A DNA stretch of 64,000 bases from an uncultured Pseudomonadota bacterium (lineage in GTDB: Bacteria; Pseudomonadota; Alphaproteobacteria; RF32; CAG-239). Made by a program: the position numbers and the translations under genes. The stretch is taken from assembly GCA_949295025.1 (NCBI GenBank), contig CASFJK010000002.1, positions 122,885-186,884 on the forward strand. Reading direction: 5' to 3'. The notes beneath the pieces were generated by a model, which ran no database searches, was not told the DNA's origin, and saw only the letters and a list, made by a program, of their open reading frames with translations. Shown here in pieces: positions 1 through 8,189 of the stretch. How positions within the stretch are numbered: position 1 is the first letter of the stretch; each line of letters starts with the position of its first letter.

Positions 1-1
1 T

Positions 2-70
2 AAATCTTTGGAAGATATGGTCGGTGAAATCATTTTCATGGTAACAGATAATGGTCAAGAAAACAACTAA
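2..70 (+). CDS. C-terminal tail of an MlaD-like protein (partial)
   Basis: Only the last 22 codons are present, open at the left edge and ending at TAA 68-70. The readable tail SLEDMVGEIIFMV resembles the end of alphaproteobacterial MlaD proteins, which finish with a short 'LE.LIG..IF' segment. MlaD is the substrate-binding, membrane-anchored subunit of the Mla phospholipid-trafficking ABC system. The frame overlaps the start of the next gene by 20 nt, suggesting translational coupling. The family call rests on about a dozen residues plus the common neighbourhood with a DUF2155 gene, so it is tentative. Confidence 0.45.
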   Translation, partial: KSLEDMVGEIIFMVTDNGQENN

Positions 71-1052
71 GTTATTAGGCGGAATAGCTCTTTCTGCCCT
101 ACTCCCGTTTCATCCATCTTTTGCAGCAGAAATTGATACTAATATTGCGCAAATGCAGGCAATGGATAAAATAACGGGTAAGGTTAGCGTGATAGAGGTT
201 CCTGTTAACGGAAATGTAAATTTCGGAAGTTTTTCAATTCTGGTCAGAGCTTGTAAAACACGCTCGCCTGAAGATACTCCTGAAAATTTTGCTTTTGTTG
301 ATGTTGTTGATAATTATAACAACAAAACTCCTGTTAATATTTTCAGAGGTTGGATGATTTCTTCTTCTCCGGCGCTTAATCCGGTGGAGCATCCGATTTA
401 TGATGTTTGGTTGTTGAAATGTATCAATGGTAATGTTAATCCCTCTCAACTTCTAACAAAAGAAGAATTAGCTCAAAGAGATTTGCTTCCTAAAGCTCCT
501 AAAATTTCTGATGAAGCAAAGCTTAAAGCTAATGAAGCAGATAGTTCTGAAACTAAAAATCTTCCTACAGCAGATTTTGCTCCTGAGAATGTTGAAGTTA
601 ATACAATGACAGAACCTTCAGCCGTATCAGAAGAAAAAGAAGAGATAGAAAGCGTAGAGTTGAAAAACTACAACATGCCATCTCCTTCGTTGGATACCGG
701 AATATCTGACAATATAGATGTGCAACCGCAAGAAGATGGTGCACCAAAATTATTGTTAAATATTAATAATGATTTTGCGCCTCAAGCTCAAAATTCTGAA
801 TCTCAAGCAAATGAAGAAAAACAGCCTGTTGCAGAAGCGCCTCTTCCTAATGACGCTAAAGATGACAATAACACAGAAAACGAACAAAAAGAAACACCTT
901 CTAAAAGCTTTTTGAATAATTTTTTGAGTTTTGGTAATGATGATAGCAACGCACCTTCTGAGGTGAAAGAAGAACCTCAAGTTCAATCTCCTGAAAATGA
1001 TAGTTCTATTGATATTGATGAGATTGATAAAGAGCTAATGCAATTGCAATAA
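51..1052 (+). CDS. DUF2155 domain exported protein with long acidic tail
   Basis: A 333-residue exported protein. Residues 1-25 form a signal peptide ending near SFAAE. Residues about 30-128 match DUF2155, an alphaproteobacterial periplasmic family of unknown function: QAMDKITGKVSVIEVPV, RACKTRSPEDTPENFAFVDV, GWMISSSPALNPVEHPIYDVW and a final LLKC. Two cysteines (about 68 and 123) could form a disulfide. The remaining 200 residues are a Glu/Asn/Pro/Ser-rich low-complexity tail, much longer than in typical family members, and probably disordered. The ATG lies inside the preceding MlaD-like frame. A strong terminator follows directly. Confidence 0.8.
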   Translation: MVKKTTKLLGGIALSALLPFHPSFAAEIDTNIAQMQAMDKITGKVSVIEVPVNGNVNFGSFSILVRACKTRSPEDTPENFAFVDVVDNYNNKTPVNIFRGWMISSSPALNPVEHPIYDVWLLKCINGNVNPSQLLTKEELAQRDLLPKAPKISDEAKLKANEADSSETKNLPTADFAPENVEVNTMTEPSAVSEEKEEIESVELKNYNMPSPSLDTGISDNIDVQPQEDGAPKLLLNINNDFAPQAQNSESQANEEKQPVAEAPLPNDAKDDNNTENEQKETPSKSFLNNFLSFGNDDSNAPSEVKEEPQVQSPENDSSIDIDEIDKELMQLQ

Positions 1053-1061
1053 TTAAAAAAT

Positions 1062-1093
1062 AAAAAAAGAACCTTCAAATGGTTCTTTTTTTT
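1062..1093. terminator. Bidirectional rho-independent terminator
   Basis: The stem AAGAACC / GGTTCTT surrounds a 7-nt loop, with an A-run on the left and a T-run on the right. It lies between the convergent ends of the DUF2155 gene and trkH and can serve both strands. Confidence 0.85.
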
Positions 1094-1099
1094 ATTTTG

Positions 1100-2545
1100 T
1101 TATTTGCGCCAAAAGTTCTTGGTAAAGACAACTAAAATTGTCATAACTTCAAGACGTCCGAGCAACATGGCAAAAGCACAAACATATTTGGCAAAGTCTG
1201 ACAAAGGAGCGAATGAGCCTGCCGGACCAACAATGTTCCCTACCCCAGGCCCTGCATTGGTAATGCATCCTATAATAGCACTGAAAGCTGTGGTGAAATC
1301 TACATCGGTAATAGCAACCAAAACTGTTAAAAAGATGATGCTAAAAGCAAATGCTAAGATAAAAATAAATACGGAATTGATAATATTGTTATCAACATTC
1401 ATATTTTTTATTTTTACCGGTATAATACGATTTGGTTCTGTCATGTTTATGATAGACTTTTTCAAAAAAGCAAATATCGTTTGCCAACGAAATGCTTTGA
1501 TACCTCCAGATGTTGAACCAGAACATCCTCCTGTAAGCGCAAAAATTAAAAAGATTGTTTGGGCAAAAAGCCCCCATTGCATATAATCACCTGAAATAAA
1601 ACCGCAGTCTGTGGTTATTGAAACGACATTAAAAGCGGCATATCTCAATGATTCGACAAAAGAATATTGCTCATAAGTATAAGCAAGCCAAAGTGTTGTT
1701 GCCATGACATAAAACAACACTGTTTTTAAGAAAAAAGGAACTTGAGCACTGCGGAACGAATTATTTTTTCCGCTTTTAAAAATAACCAAATACCAAGTTA
1801 GGGGTAAGGAACCGGCAATCATTCCAAAGATTAAAACTAATTCAGCCCAAACATTATCAAAATAACCAACAGAAGCTGTTTTGGTTGAAAAGCCCCCTGT
1901 CGAAACTGCTGCTAAAGCATGGTTCAACGCATCGAATTTGCCCATACCGGCTAAAAGCAAACCACCAAATGTCAAACTGAGTAAAATGATGTATACTACA
2001 ATTATTCTTTTGGCAATATAGCTTATTTTGGGCATTAGCTTTTCATTTAAATCAGAACTTTCTCGTTGAAATATCTGCATGCCGCCAATACCCAAAAACG
2101 GAAGCAAAGCTACAGCAAAAATAACAATCCCTACACCGCCAAGTCCATTAAGCAAAGATCTCCATAACAAAATGGCTTTGGGGGTATTATCTATATCTGT
2201 TAGAATTGTGGCTCCTGTTGTTGTTATTCCGGATGTTGCCTCGAACACAGCATCTGCCCAATAAGATGTTGTTTCTGTTAACATAAATGGTAAAGCAGAC
2301 AAAAAAGATAAAACGAACCAACTGATGGCCGTGATTAAATATCCTTGTCTAATGGAAATTTTTTCAATTTTGGTTCGGTTGCCAAGGTATAGCGAAACAC
2401 CAATAAATAATGAAATGATGGAAGATGTGACAAAAGGAGACCAATTTTGATGTGTGTAATACATATCTACGGCAGCGGGTATAAGCATTGATAAACCTAG
2501 AATGCTCACAAAATATCCGCTAATCATAAAAATTGGTTGCCACAT
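1100..2545 (-). CDS. trkH: Trk potassium uptake system membrane subunit TrkH
   Basis: A 481-residue polytopic inner-membrane protein that forms the K+ channel of the Trk system. The four selectivity-filter loops are recognisable: SGITTTGAT (about 105-113), STGGFST (about 218), ITTDCGF (about 313) and ITNAGPG (about 430). Length matches TrkH/KtrB proteins. GGGAG lies 7 nt before the ATG. It is the last gene of a minus-strand unit metG-SNase-like-trkH, 11 nt after the preceding stop. Its regulatory partner TrkA is encoded in the same window near 37 kb. Confidence 0.95.
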   Translation of the reverse strand: MWQPIFMISGYFVSILGLSMLIPAAVDMYYTHQNWSPFVTSSIISLFIGVSLYLGNRTKIEKISIRQGYLITAISWFVLSFLSALPFMLTETTSYWADAVFEATSGITTTGATILTDIDNTPKAILLWRSLLNGLGGVGIVIFAVALLPFLGIGGMQIFQRESSDLNEKLMPKISYIAKRIIVVYIILLSLTFGGLLLAGMGKFDALNHALAAVSTGGFSTKTASVGYFDNVWAELVLIFGMIAGSLPLTWYLVIFKSGKNNSFRSAQVPFFLKTVLFYVMATTLWLAYTYEQYSFVESLRYAAFNVVSITTDCGFISGDYMQWGLFAQTIFLIFALTGGCSGSTSGGIKAFRWQTIFAFLKKSIINMTEPNRIIPVKIKNMNVDNNIINSVFIFILAFAFSIIFLTVLVAITDVDFTTAFSAIIGCITNAGPGVGNIVGPAGSFAPLSDFAKYVCAFAMLLGRLEVMTILVVFTKNFWRK

Positions 2546-2556
2546 TTTGCGCTCCC

Positions 2557-3381
2557 TTATTTTTCTAAGGCTACATTTTTAGAATATCCACGATTTACTA
2601 GTAGCCAATTAATATTTTCGCCATTAACGTTGCATATCACGGTGCCAACTTTTTGGTATGTATATGCTTTGACTTGACACTGTATAATATTTTGCGCAAT
2701 AACAGATTTCAGAAAGGTTTTAGCCTCAAGTCCTAAAGATGATTTAGGGTCGACATAAATACCATGTAAAAAATATTCTCTGCCATTGATTTTTAACTCG
2801 TTTGCATTAACAACTTCTGCCGTTCCGCTAACAGTTTCATTGTTATTAAGATATAATAAAGGCAACTTCTTTTGAGGTTTGGTTGCTGTTCTGGGTTGGG
2901 TTGGTTGAGAATTTTGGCGTTTTCTCATTTTTTCTTCTTGCAATTGAGCTGTACGCAACGCATCGACGGCATTGGGAGCACCTTTGGACTTTTCAAAAAT
3001 TTGTCTTCTAACCTCTTGCATATTTTGAGAAGAATTATCTACAATCTGATCTGAAGGCTCATCTTGATTGTCATTGCTTAATGATTTTATATTTGGCATA
3101 GAAATTTTGAAACTATCAACATCGGGCATCATTTCTTGTGTTTTTTCCGAAATTGTTGAACTGATGCTTTGAGATTGATTTTTTATTTTATTCCAATACC
3201 ATAGATGTACTTCGGATGGCTTGGCCCCCATAAAGGTGGGAGCCAAATATCCAAGCATTAAAATCGGGACAAAAATTAAGGGTCTTCTTATTGGAAAAGT
3301 TATAAACAAAAACAATCCATGAAAAAACTTTCCCCAACCTTTGAGGTGTAAACCATCACTTATTTTTTCCCGTCTTCTCAT
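2557..3381 (-). CDS. Membrane-anchored protein with degenerate SNase-like domain
   Basis: A 274-residue protein. Residues 20-50 are hydrophobic and probably a membrane anchor. The middle (60-170) is polar and low-complexity. Residues about 175-274 fit the staphylococcal-nuclease-like OB fold: VSGTAEVVNANELKINGR, FLHGIYVDP, GLEAKTFLKSVI and VICNVNGENINWLLVNRGYS. In active nucleases the strand before 'GID.PE' carries a catalytic Arg and the turn an Asp/Glu; here the segment reads YFLHGIYVDP, so those residues look lost. A binding rather than nuclease role is inferred. The start codon overlaps the metG stop by one base (TAATG). Confidence 0.65.
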   Translation of the reverse strand: MRRREKISDGLHLKGWGKFFHGLFLFITFPIRRPLIFVPILMLGYLAPTFMGAKPSEVHLWYWNKIKNQSQSISSTISEKTQEMMPDVDSFKISMPNIKSLSNDNQDEPSDQIVDNSSQNMQEVRRQIFEKSKGAPNAVDALRTAQLQEEKMRKRQNSQPTQPRTATKPQKKLPLLYLNNNETVSGTAEVVNANELKINGREYFLHGIYVDPKSSLGLEAKTFLKSVIAQNIIQCQVKAYTYQKVGTVICNVNGENINWLLVNRGYSKNVALEK

Positions 3382-5072
3382 TATTTTGCACTTCCGTATT
3401 TTTGTTTCAATTCTTCAACGCGTTCCGGAGTAATTCTTTCAAACAGGGCATCGCCAACGCTGAATTTGTGTCCGGGTTGCAAAGCATTCATTTCTTTTGC
3501 TACGTTGAAATCTTTAATTGAGCCAACGTCTTTTAAGCTCAAGCCCAATTTGTTCATCATATCTTCGGCAATTTTCGGCATAATCGGTGCGCTCAGAATT
3601 GCGAAAATACGAATCAAATTAATGCAGTTTCTTAAAATGGCCGCTGCACGCTCCGGATTTTCTTTAATTACGGTCCAAGGTTCGGCAACGGAAATGTAGT
3701 TGTTACCTTCTACCCAAATGGCGCGTAACTCGTTGGTCGCTTTGCGGAACTCTAACTCATTCATATATTTAAAGTAGTCATTAACATGTTCTTGCAAAGT
3801 TTTAATCAAATCTGCTTCAAGTTCGGTATTTTCACCACCTGACGGAACTTCTTCACCGATTTTTGATGCAGTCATTTTCAAAACGCGGGAAACAAAGTTA
3901 CCCAAAACGCCGTTTAAGTCTTTATTGACAACACCGGCAAACAAGTCAAAACTGAAAGAACTGTCTGAACTTTCCGGAGCGTTGGCCATCAACCAATAGC
4001 GCCAATAATCAGCCGGATATTCTTTAACGGCATCTTCAGCAAAAATACCACGTTTTTCAGATTTAGAAAACTTGCCGCCCTCATAGGTCAAATAGCTGAA
4101 ACCTTTTAAGGTTTTTACAAGAGTCCAGGGTTCACCGGTTCCAAGCAAAGTGGCCGGAAAAGAAATTGAGTGGAAAGGAACATTGTCTTTACCCATAAAC
4201 TGAACATAGTCAACATCTTTGGCTCCATACCACCATTCTTTCCAATCTTTACCGTTTCTATCTGCCCAATTTTTGGTAATGCCGATATAACCAATCGGGG
4301 CATCAAACCAAACATAGAAAACTTTGTCTTCATAGCCTGGTTTATTAACGGGGAAACCCCATTTCAAATCACGAGTAATGCAACGTTCTTGCAAGCCTTC
4401 TTTGAGCCATTTTTGAGCGATGGAATATGCAATATCGGGCCAATATGGTTCACGAGTTTTTACCCATTCTGCCAATTTTGCTTCAATTTTTGGCAAATTT
4501 AAGAACAAGTGCTTGGTTTCTCTGACTTCCAAATTGGTGGATCCGGAAATGGTAGAACGCGGGTTAATCAAATCGGTCGGTTCCAAGACTTTGGTGCAGT
4601 TTTCACATTGGTCACCCCTCGCCTTGTCATAGCCACAATGTGGGCAAGTACCTGTTACATATCTATCCGGCAAAAAGCGTTCATCATCAATTGAATAGAT
4701 TTGTTTGATGGTTCTTTCTTCAATCATGCCGTTTTTATCCAAGGCATCAAAAATGTGATAAACCATCTCTTTATTTTCTTCAAAAGTGGTACGACCAAAA
4801 CAATCAAAAGAAAGCTCAAAATCATCATAAGTTTGTTGATGGCGTTGATGATATTTATTGCAATATTCTTCAACCGGCATGCCTTCTTTGGCGGCCCCCA
4901 CTTCAGACGGAGTGCCGTGTTCATCGGTTCCGCCGATGTATAAAACTTCGTTACCCATCATTCGCATGAAACGCGCATAAACATCTGAAGGTAACAAACA
5001 GCCAACCATGTGGCCCAAATGCGGCACGCCGTTTACATACGGTAATGCAGAAGTAACTAAAGTTTTAGACAT
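3381..5072 (-). CDS. metG: Methionyl-tRNA synthetase
   Basis: Charges tRNA-Met with methionine in the cytoplasm. Class I signatures are present: HLGH at 18-21 and KFSKS at 334-338. A four-Cys zinc knuckle (Cys143, 146, 156, 159) places it in the zinc-containing MetG type. The protein is 563 residues and lacks the C-terminal EMAP/Trbp-like tRNA-binding extension. An in-frame ATG lies 15 nt upstream, but GGAG sits 9 nt before the chosen ATG, which begins MSKTLVTSALPY like other MetG proteins. In many alphaproteobacteria metG sits between holB and tatD; here it is in an operon with an SNase-like gene and trkH. Confidence 0.97.
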   Translation of the reverse strand: MSKTLVTSALPYVNGVPHLGHMVGCLLPSDVYARFMRMMGNEVLYIGGTDEHGTPSEVGAAKEGMPVEEYCNKYHQRHQQTYDDFELSFDCFGRTTFEENKEMVYHIFDALDKNGMIEERTIKQIYSIDDERFLPDRYVTGTCPHCGYDKARGDQCENCTKVLEPTDLINPRSTISGSTNLEVRETKHLFLNLPKIEAKLAEWVKTREPYWPDIAYSIAQKWLKEGLQERCITRDLKWGFPVNKPGYEDKVFYVWFDAPIGYIGITKNWADRNGKDWKEWWYGAKDVDYVQFMGKDNVPFHSISFPATLLGTGEPWTLVKTLKGFSYLTYEGGKFSKSEKRGIFAEDAVKEYPADYWRYWLMANAPESSDSSFSFDLFAGVVNKDLNGVLGNFVSRVLKMTASKIGEEVPSGGENTELEADLIKTLQEHVNDYFKYMNELEFRKATNELRAIWVEGNNYISVAEPWTVIKENPERAAAILRNCINLIRIFAILSAPIMPKIAEDMMNKLGLSLKDVGSIKDFNVAKEMNALQPGHKFSVGDALFERITPERVEELKQKYGSAK

Positions 5073-5224
5073 TATAAAATTCTCCATTAAAAATTTATTT
5101 TTGTTATTTTGTTTTTTAACATTGCGATTTTACAACAATTTGCAAATTTCTCAAGCAAAAATCTCATTTTTTGAGCCTTTTTCATGCAATTTTCTTCAAT
5201 GTCGGTTTTTGTCAAAATTGTCTA

Positions 5225-5252
5225 TTGACGATACTTTATTTTTTGATATATT
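5225..5252 (+). promoter_or_regulatory. Sigma70-like promoter of the beta-helix gene
   Basis: -35 TTGACG (5225-5230), 16-nt spacer, -10 TATATT (5247-5252). The predicted leader of about 38 nt has no Shine-Dalgarno sequence. It carries TTATTAA at 5274-5280, 16 nt before the ATG. Confidence 0.7.
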
Positions 5253-5296
5253 TTGTATTGAAAACAAATTATTTTATTAATTTTAAATATATTATC

Positions 5297-6385
5297 ATGG
5301 AAAAACTTAATGTAATTGGCAAAAATGCCAAAATTCACGGAGAAATCGGTCATTTTAACAGTATCGGCGAACGTACCATCATTGAAGAAAAAACGCTGAT
5401 TAGAAATTGTTGTAATATCGGAAATTGTGTTCACATAATTGATGCCGAATTAGGTGATAACAATAAAATTGAAAATGACGTTCAGATTGGTACTAACGTT
5501 ATAATAAAACATGGTTGTTACATTGGAGCCGGTGTACATATCGGTAACTATGTTACAATAGGTAATAATGCAACGATTGAAACTGATATCCCCGATGGTT
5601 GTACCATTGGCAACAACGTGACTATCAAAGCTGGAGTCCTTCTTGGGGAAAATGTCACCATTCATGACAACTGTGTGTTGCGTGGCAATACCATAATCGG
5701 AAAAAACAATGAGTTTCTTCCGGGGTGTATTATTGGTTTTTGGCCAAAAGATATTGGTGACCACCACTATGAAGGTGTTCTCCAAATCGGTGATGACAAC
5801 TTTTTTGGTGAAAACACTATTATCAATGTTGGTGAAAAAACTGCTAAGGGCGATGTGACTAAGATTGGTAACGGCGTCTATTCCATGGACACGGTGACCA
5901 TTAATCACAATGACCGGATTGCTGCCGGGGATGAAATACCGGATAGTCCGAGAGAATTTACGACCATTATTTCATCCGGTGTATCACTTGCCGGTCATGT
6001 GGAGGTGGGTAAAGGCGCCAACCTAGGTATGCAGACAGTTGCACACCAGTTCAGCAAAATCGGTGCCGGTGCTATGATTGGCATGAATGCCAACATCACC
6101 AAAAATGTGCCTCCTTTTGCCAAAGTGATTGGATCAAAAGTGGTTGGCTACAACAAGCGCCCTCTTGCTGAAAACTTAGGTTTCGGAACATATGAAGACG
6201 AGTACCTTGAACTTGTCGGTTATATGCTTGAAACTGCTTGCAAGGCAGAAAATGCCGAAGATGCCGTTGAAAAACTTCAGAAGTATAAAGGTCGTGGTCA
6301 GTGGTATGACAAAGCCCTTGAGGTTATTGTTAATTTCTTTGAAAGTGACCAAAACGGCCGCAAGCTGATGAAATTTGAAAAGTAA
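5297..6385 (+). CDS. Long LpxA-like left-handed beta-helix acyltransferase family protein
   Basis: A 362-residue protein made mostly of hexapeptide repeats ([IV]G.N / IG.. motifs, about 1-290) that fold as a left-handed beta-helix, then a helical tail. Features shared with UDP-GlcNAc acyltransferase LpxA are a 'IIGFWPKDIG' segment, VTINHND at the position of LpxA's catalytic 'AHDC' His, GVSLAGHVEVG, TVAHQFSKIGAGAMIGMNA and NVPPFAKVIG. LpxA proteins are about 260 residues; this one has about 80 extra N-terminal repeat residues and a divergent tail, so a sugar-nucleotide acyltransferase is likely but the substrate is not. The reading frame extends upstream, but the chosen ATG follows the promoter and begins the repeats. 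There is no Shine-Dalgarno sequence. The gene stands alone between a promoter and a terminator. Confidence 0.75.
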   Translation: MEKLNVIGKNAKIHGEIGHFNSIGERTIIEEKTLIRNCCNIGNCVHIIDAELGDNNKIENDVQIGTNVIIKHGCYIGAGVHIGNYVTIGNNATIETDIPDGCTIGNNVTIKAGVLLGENVTIHDNCVLRGNTIIGKNNEFLPGCIIGFWPKDIGDHHYEGVLQIGDDNFFGENTIINVGEKTAKGDVTKIGNGVYSMDTVTINHNDRIAAGDEIPDSPREFTTIISSGVSLAGHVEVGKGANLGMQTVAHQFSKIGAGAMIGMNANITKNVPPFAKVIGSKVVGYNKRPLAENLGFGTYEDEYLELVGYMLETACKAENAEDAVEKLQKYKGRGQWYDKALEVIVNFFESDQNGRKLMKFEK

Positions 6386-6400
6386 ATTCAAACAAATTAA

Positions 6401-6435
6401 AAACGCCCCGTTTTTTATAATCGAGGCGTTTTTTT
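6401..6435 (+). terminator. Terminator of the beta-helix gene
   Basis: AACGCCCCG pairs with CGAGGCGTT (one C/A mismatch) around an AT loop, followed by T7. It is almost the same sequence as the terminator at 7246-7280. Confidence 0.85.
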
Positions 6436-6457
6436 ATAAATTCTTTAAAAATTTATG

Positions 6458-6486
6458 TTGACATAATGGACAAAATGCAATATATC
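6458..6486 (+). promoter_or_regulatory. Sigma70-like promoter of the 6533 gene
   Basis: -35 TTGACA (6458-6463), 17-nt spacer, -10 TATATC (6481-6486). The AT-rich leader has TTATTAA at 6508-6514 and no Shine-Dalgarno sequence. It aligns with the leader of the preceding gene (AAAACRAATTATTT...ATTAA). Confidence 0.75.
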
Positions 6487-6532
6487 TCTTTTTGTAAAAC
6501 GAATTATTTATTAACAATTAAAAAATATCATT

Positions 6533-7207
6533 ATGAAAAAATTTAATTTAACAATGAAAAAGATTTTTAAATCAGGTGCATTTATCGGAATTTGCACAGT
6601 TTTTGTGATTTTTGTAATCTTTTATCCTGCCTTACATATTTGGAATAGTGATTTGCTACAAGAAACAAAGGTTATAAAAGACGGCGTAACCTTAAAGGTA
6701 AACATCAAAGGATCCGCAGACAACTCCATATTTGAATGGGGTGATTATAAAGAACATTATGTCTTTTCACTCAAGGAGGCCGTCAAAGCATATCCTTTTG
6801 ATGCAGTCTTAAACGATCAGGCTGCTATTACGGCCTATGCAGATTCTATATTCTATCAGAAAACCGGCATTAAGACTTCGGCTTTGATAGAAATAACTTT
6901 ACCGGAAGATGTAGAAAAAGCCATGAAGGCAAATAAAATTGCCGAATTGGAATTTCAGACTTTGCGCTACCAAATCGCAAGGGATAGCTTGATTTCCATT
7001 GCAGCAAAAAATGATGCGCATGGTTATACAGCTGAAGCCGAACGTTTGGAAGACCGTCGTGATCAGCGTTTTAATACTGCTGAGGAACGGAAACTCAAAA
7101 AAGCAACTTTGGAAAGCAACGAGCGGATTGAAATTCGCAAAGCAAAGGCTTTGGAAGAAGCCGCCTCTAATGCTGAAAACGTAGATCTTACTTTGACTAT
7201 GAAGTAA
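6533..7207 (+). CDS. Unknown membrane-anchored protein with charged helical C-terminus
   Basis: No family recognised. The 224-residue protein has one N-terminal membrane segment (about 15-40, FIGICTVFVIFVIFYPALHI), probably with the rest outside the cytoplasm. A small mixed domain (45-120) is followed by a long charged helix (about 125-215) rich in Ala/Glu/Lys/Arg that could form a coiled coil. The tail-helix pattern faintly recalls SPFH/band-7 proteins, but I cannot support that call. The gene is monocistronic with its own promoter and terminator. The ATG is 18 nt after TTATTAA with no Shine-Dalgarno sequence. Confidence 0.6.
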   Translation: MKKFNLTMKKIFKSGAFIGICTVFVIFVIFYPALHIWNSDLLQETKVIKDGVTLKVNIKGSADNSIFEWGDYKEHYVFSLKEAVKAYPFDAVLNDQAAITAYADSIFYQKTGIKTSALIEITLPEDVEKAMKANKIAELEFQTLRYQIARDSLISIAAKNDAHGYTAEAERLEDRRDQRFNTAEERKLKKATLESNERIEIRKAKALEEAASNAENVDLTLTMK

Positions 7208-7249
7208 GATTATGCTCATTAAAAAAAGTAAGATTATGCTCATTAAAAA
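7202..7249 (+). repeat. Exact 24-bp tandem duplication at the gene end
   Basis: Two adjacent identical 24-bp copies (7202-7225, 7226-7249), each starting AAGTAAGATTATGCTCATT. The first copy contains the stop codon of the 6533 gene. The repeat abuts the terminator stem. Confidence 0.95.
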
Positions 7250-7280
7250 CGCCCCGATTTTTTTCAAATCGAGGCGTTTT
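7246..7280. terminator. Bidirectional terminator
   Basis: The stem AACGCC.CGATTT / AAATCG.GGCGTT has T-runs on both strands. It separates the plus-strand 6533 gene from the convergent DHH gene and is nearly identical to 6401-6435. Confidence 0.85.
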
Positions 7281-7287
7281 GCTTATC

Positions 7288-8154
7288 TTATTTTTGCAAC
7301 AATTTGCCTTTTTGCAAAAACTCCGGCAGTTGCGGCAGTTTTGAGGCTCCGGCCGCTTTCTGGTGTCCGCCGCCGCCAAAGCTCATGGCGATTTTGGAAA
7401 CATCTACATTTTCTTTGTCCGTGTAAAAAGACAAATTCCACTGGTTTTTCTTGTTCATATAAAAATTAACCATCATGTCATAGTCTTTAATGTTCTCTAC
7501 AGAATCAAAGAACTCAGAATAACCTTGCGGCATATTCGCGCATATACAACGCAAACCTTTATATTCACTCTCAAAAGCAATGCAACGAACCAAACGATAG
7601 TTTCTGACCTTAATCCAAGATAAAATTGCCTCGCCTTTGGCAACAGTCTCATCAATATCAATCTCATTATTTATCAGTTTTTTCCAGATTTCATCTTGCG
7701 GTTTATTTACACCCATAGACTGAATAGCATATTCAAAGGGACGAACACGTTTATCTTCCAACTTAAATAAATCATTCAAACCCAAGAGTTTGATTCCTTC
7801 CGGCAAAGGTTTGTCCGGATAGAAATATTCCCAAGTCAGGCACATGGCAGCCGTCCCTACTCTTCTTAACCCTTTGATCTCTGGTTTGCCGTTTTTTACA
7901 GCTTCTTCATATTCATTAATGATAGAAACATGGTGATCAATCCATGTAAAATCTTTGGTTTCATTCAGCTCGAACATAAAATCGAGCGGCAAAGCTATGT
8001 CGCAGACAATGATTTTATCATGTTTGCGTATTTCATCATAAGGGATGTCCATGTCGTGATTAAGACCAAAAAATTCTATTTCGGGATATATGCTTCTAAC
8101 AATGCCGGCTGAACCTTTACCATCATGATCAGCTACGTGATAAATACATAACAT
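7288..8154 (-). CDS. DHH/DHHA1 family phosphoesterase
   Basis: A 288-residue cytoplasmic metal-dependent phosphoesterase. The DHH catalytic motifs are present: HVADHDG (His6, Asp9, Asp11), CDIA (Asp52) and DHH (73-75). The C-terminal DHHA1 substrate-binding signature GGGGHQKAAG is near 260. Members act on short oligonucleotides, 3'-phosphoadenosine phosphate or cyclic dinucleotides. The size is nearest NrnA/NrnB-type oligoribonucleases, but the substrate cannot be fixed from sequence. GGAAT lies before the ATG. It is the last gene of the dacA-tmk-holB-tatD-MBL run, 35 nt after the MBL gene, and ends at a shared terminator. Confidence 0.85.
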   Translation of the reverse strand: MLCIYHVADHDGKGSAGIVRSIYPEIEFFGLNHDMDIPYDEIRKHDKIIVCDIALPLDFMFELNETKDFTWIDHHVSIINEYEEAVKNGKPEIKGLRRVGTAAMCLTWEYFYPDKPLPEGIKLLGLNDLFKLEDKRVRPFEYAIQSMGVNKPQDEIWKKLINNEIDIDETVAKGEAILSWIKVRNYRLVRCIAFESEYKGLRCICANMPQGYSEFFDSVENIKDYDMMVNFYMNKKNQWNLSFYTDKENVDVSKIAMSFGGGGHQKAAGASKLPQLPEFLQKGKLLQK

Positions 8155-8189
8155 GATATTTATTCCTTTTCTTTCTTTATTTTTTTACT

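Noticed and set aside
1104-1586. Open frame opposite trkH
   Set aside because: Shadow of a clear trkH on the other strand; no ribosome site, and composition mirrors the hydrophobic codons.
5171-5296. Upstream extension of the beta-helix gene
   Set aside because: It would start before the -35/-10 at 5225-5252 and adds residues unlike hexapeptide repeats. ATG 5297 starts the repeat pattern.
7202-7249. Two-unit repeat as a CRISPR start
   Set aside because: Units are directly adjacent without spacers, and no cas genes are near.
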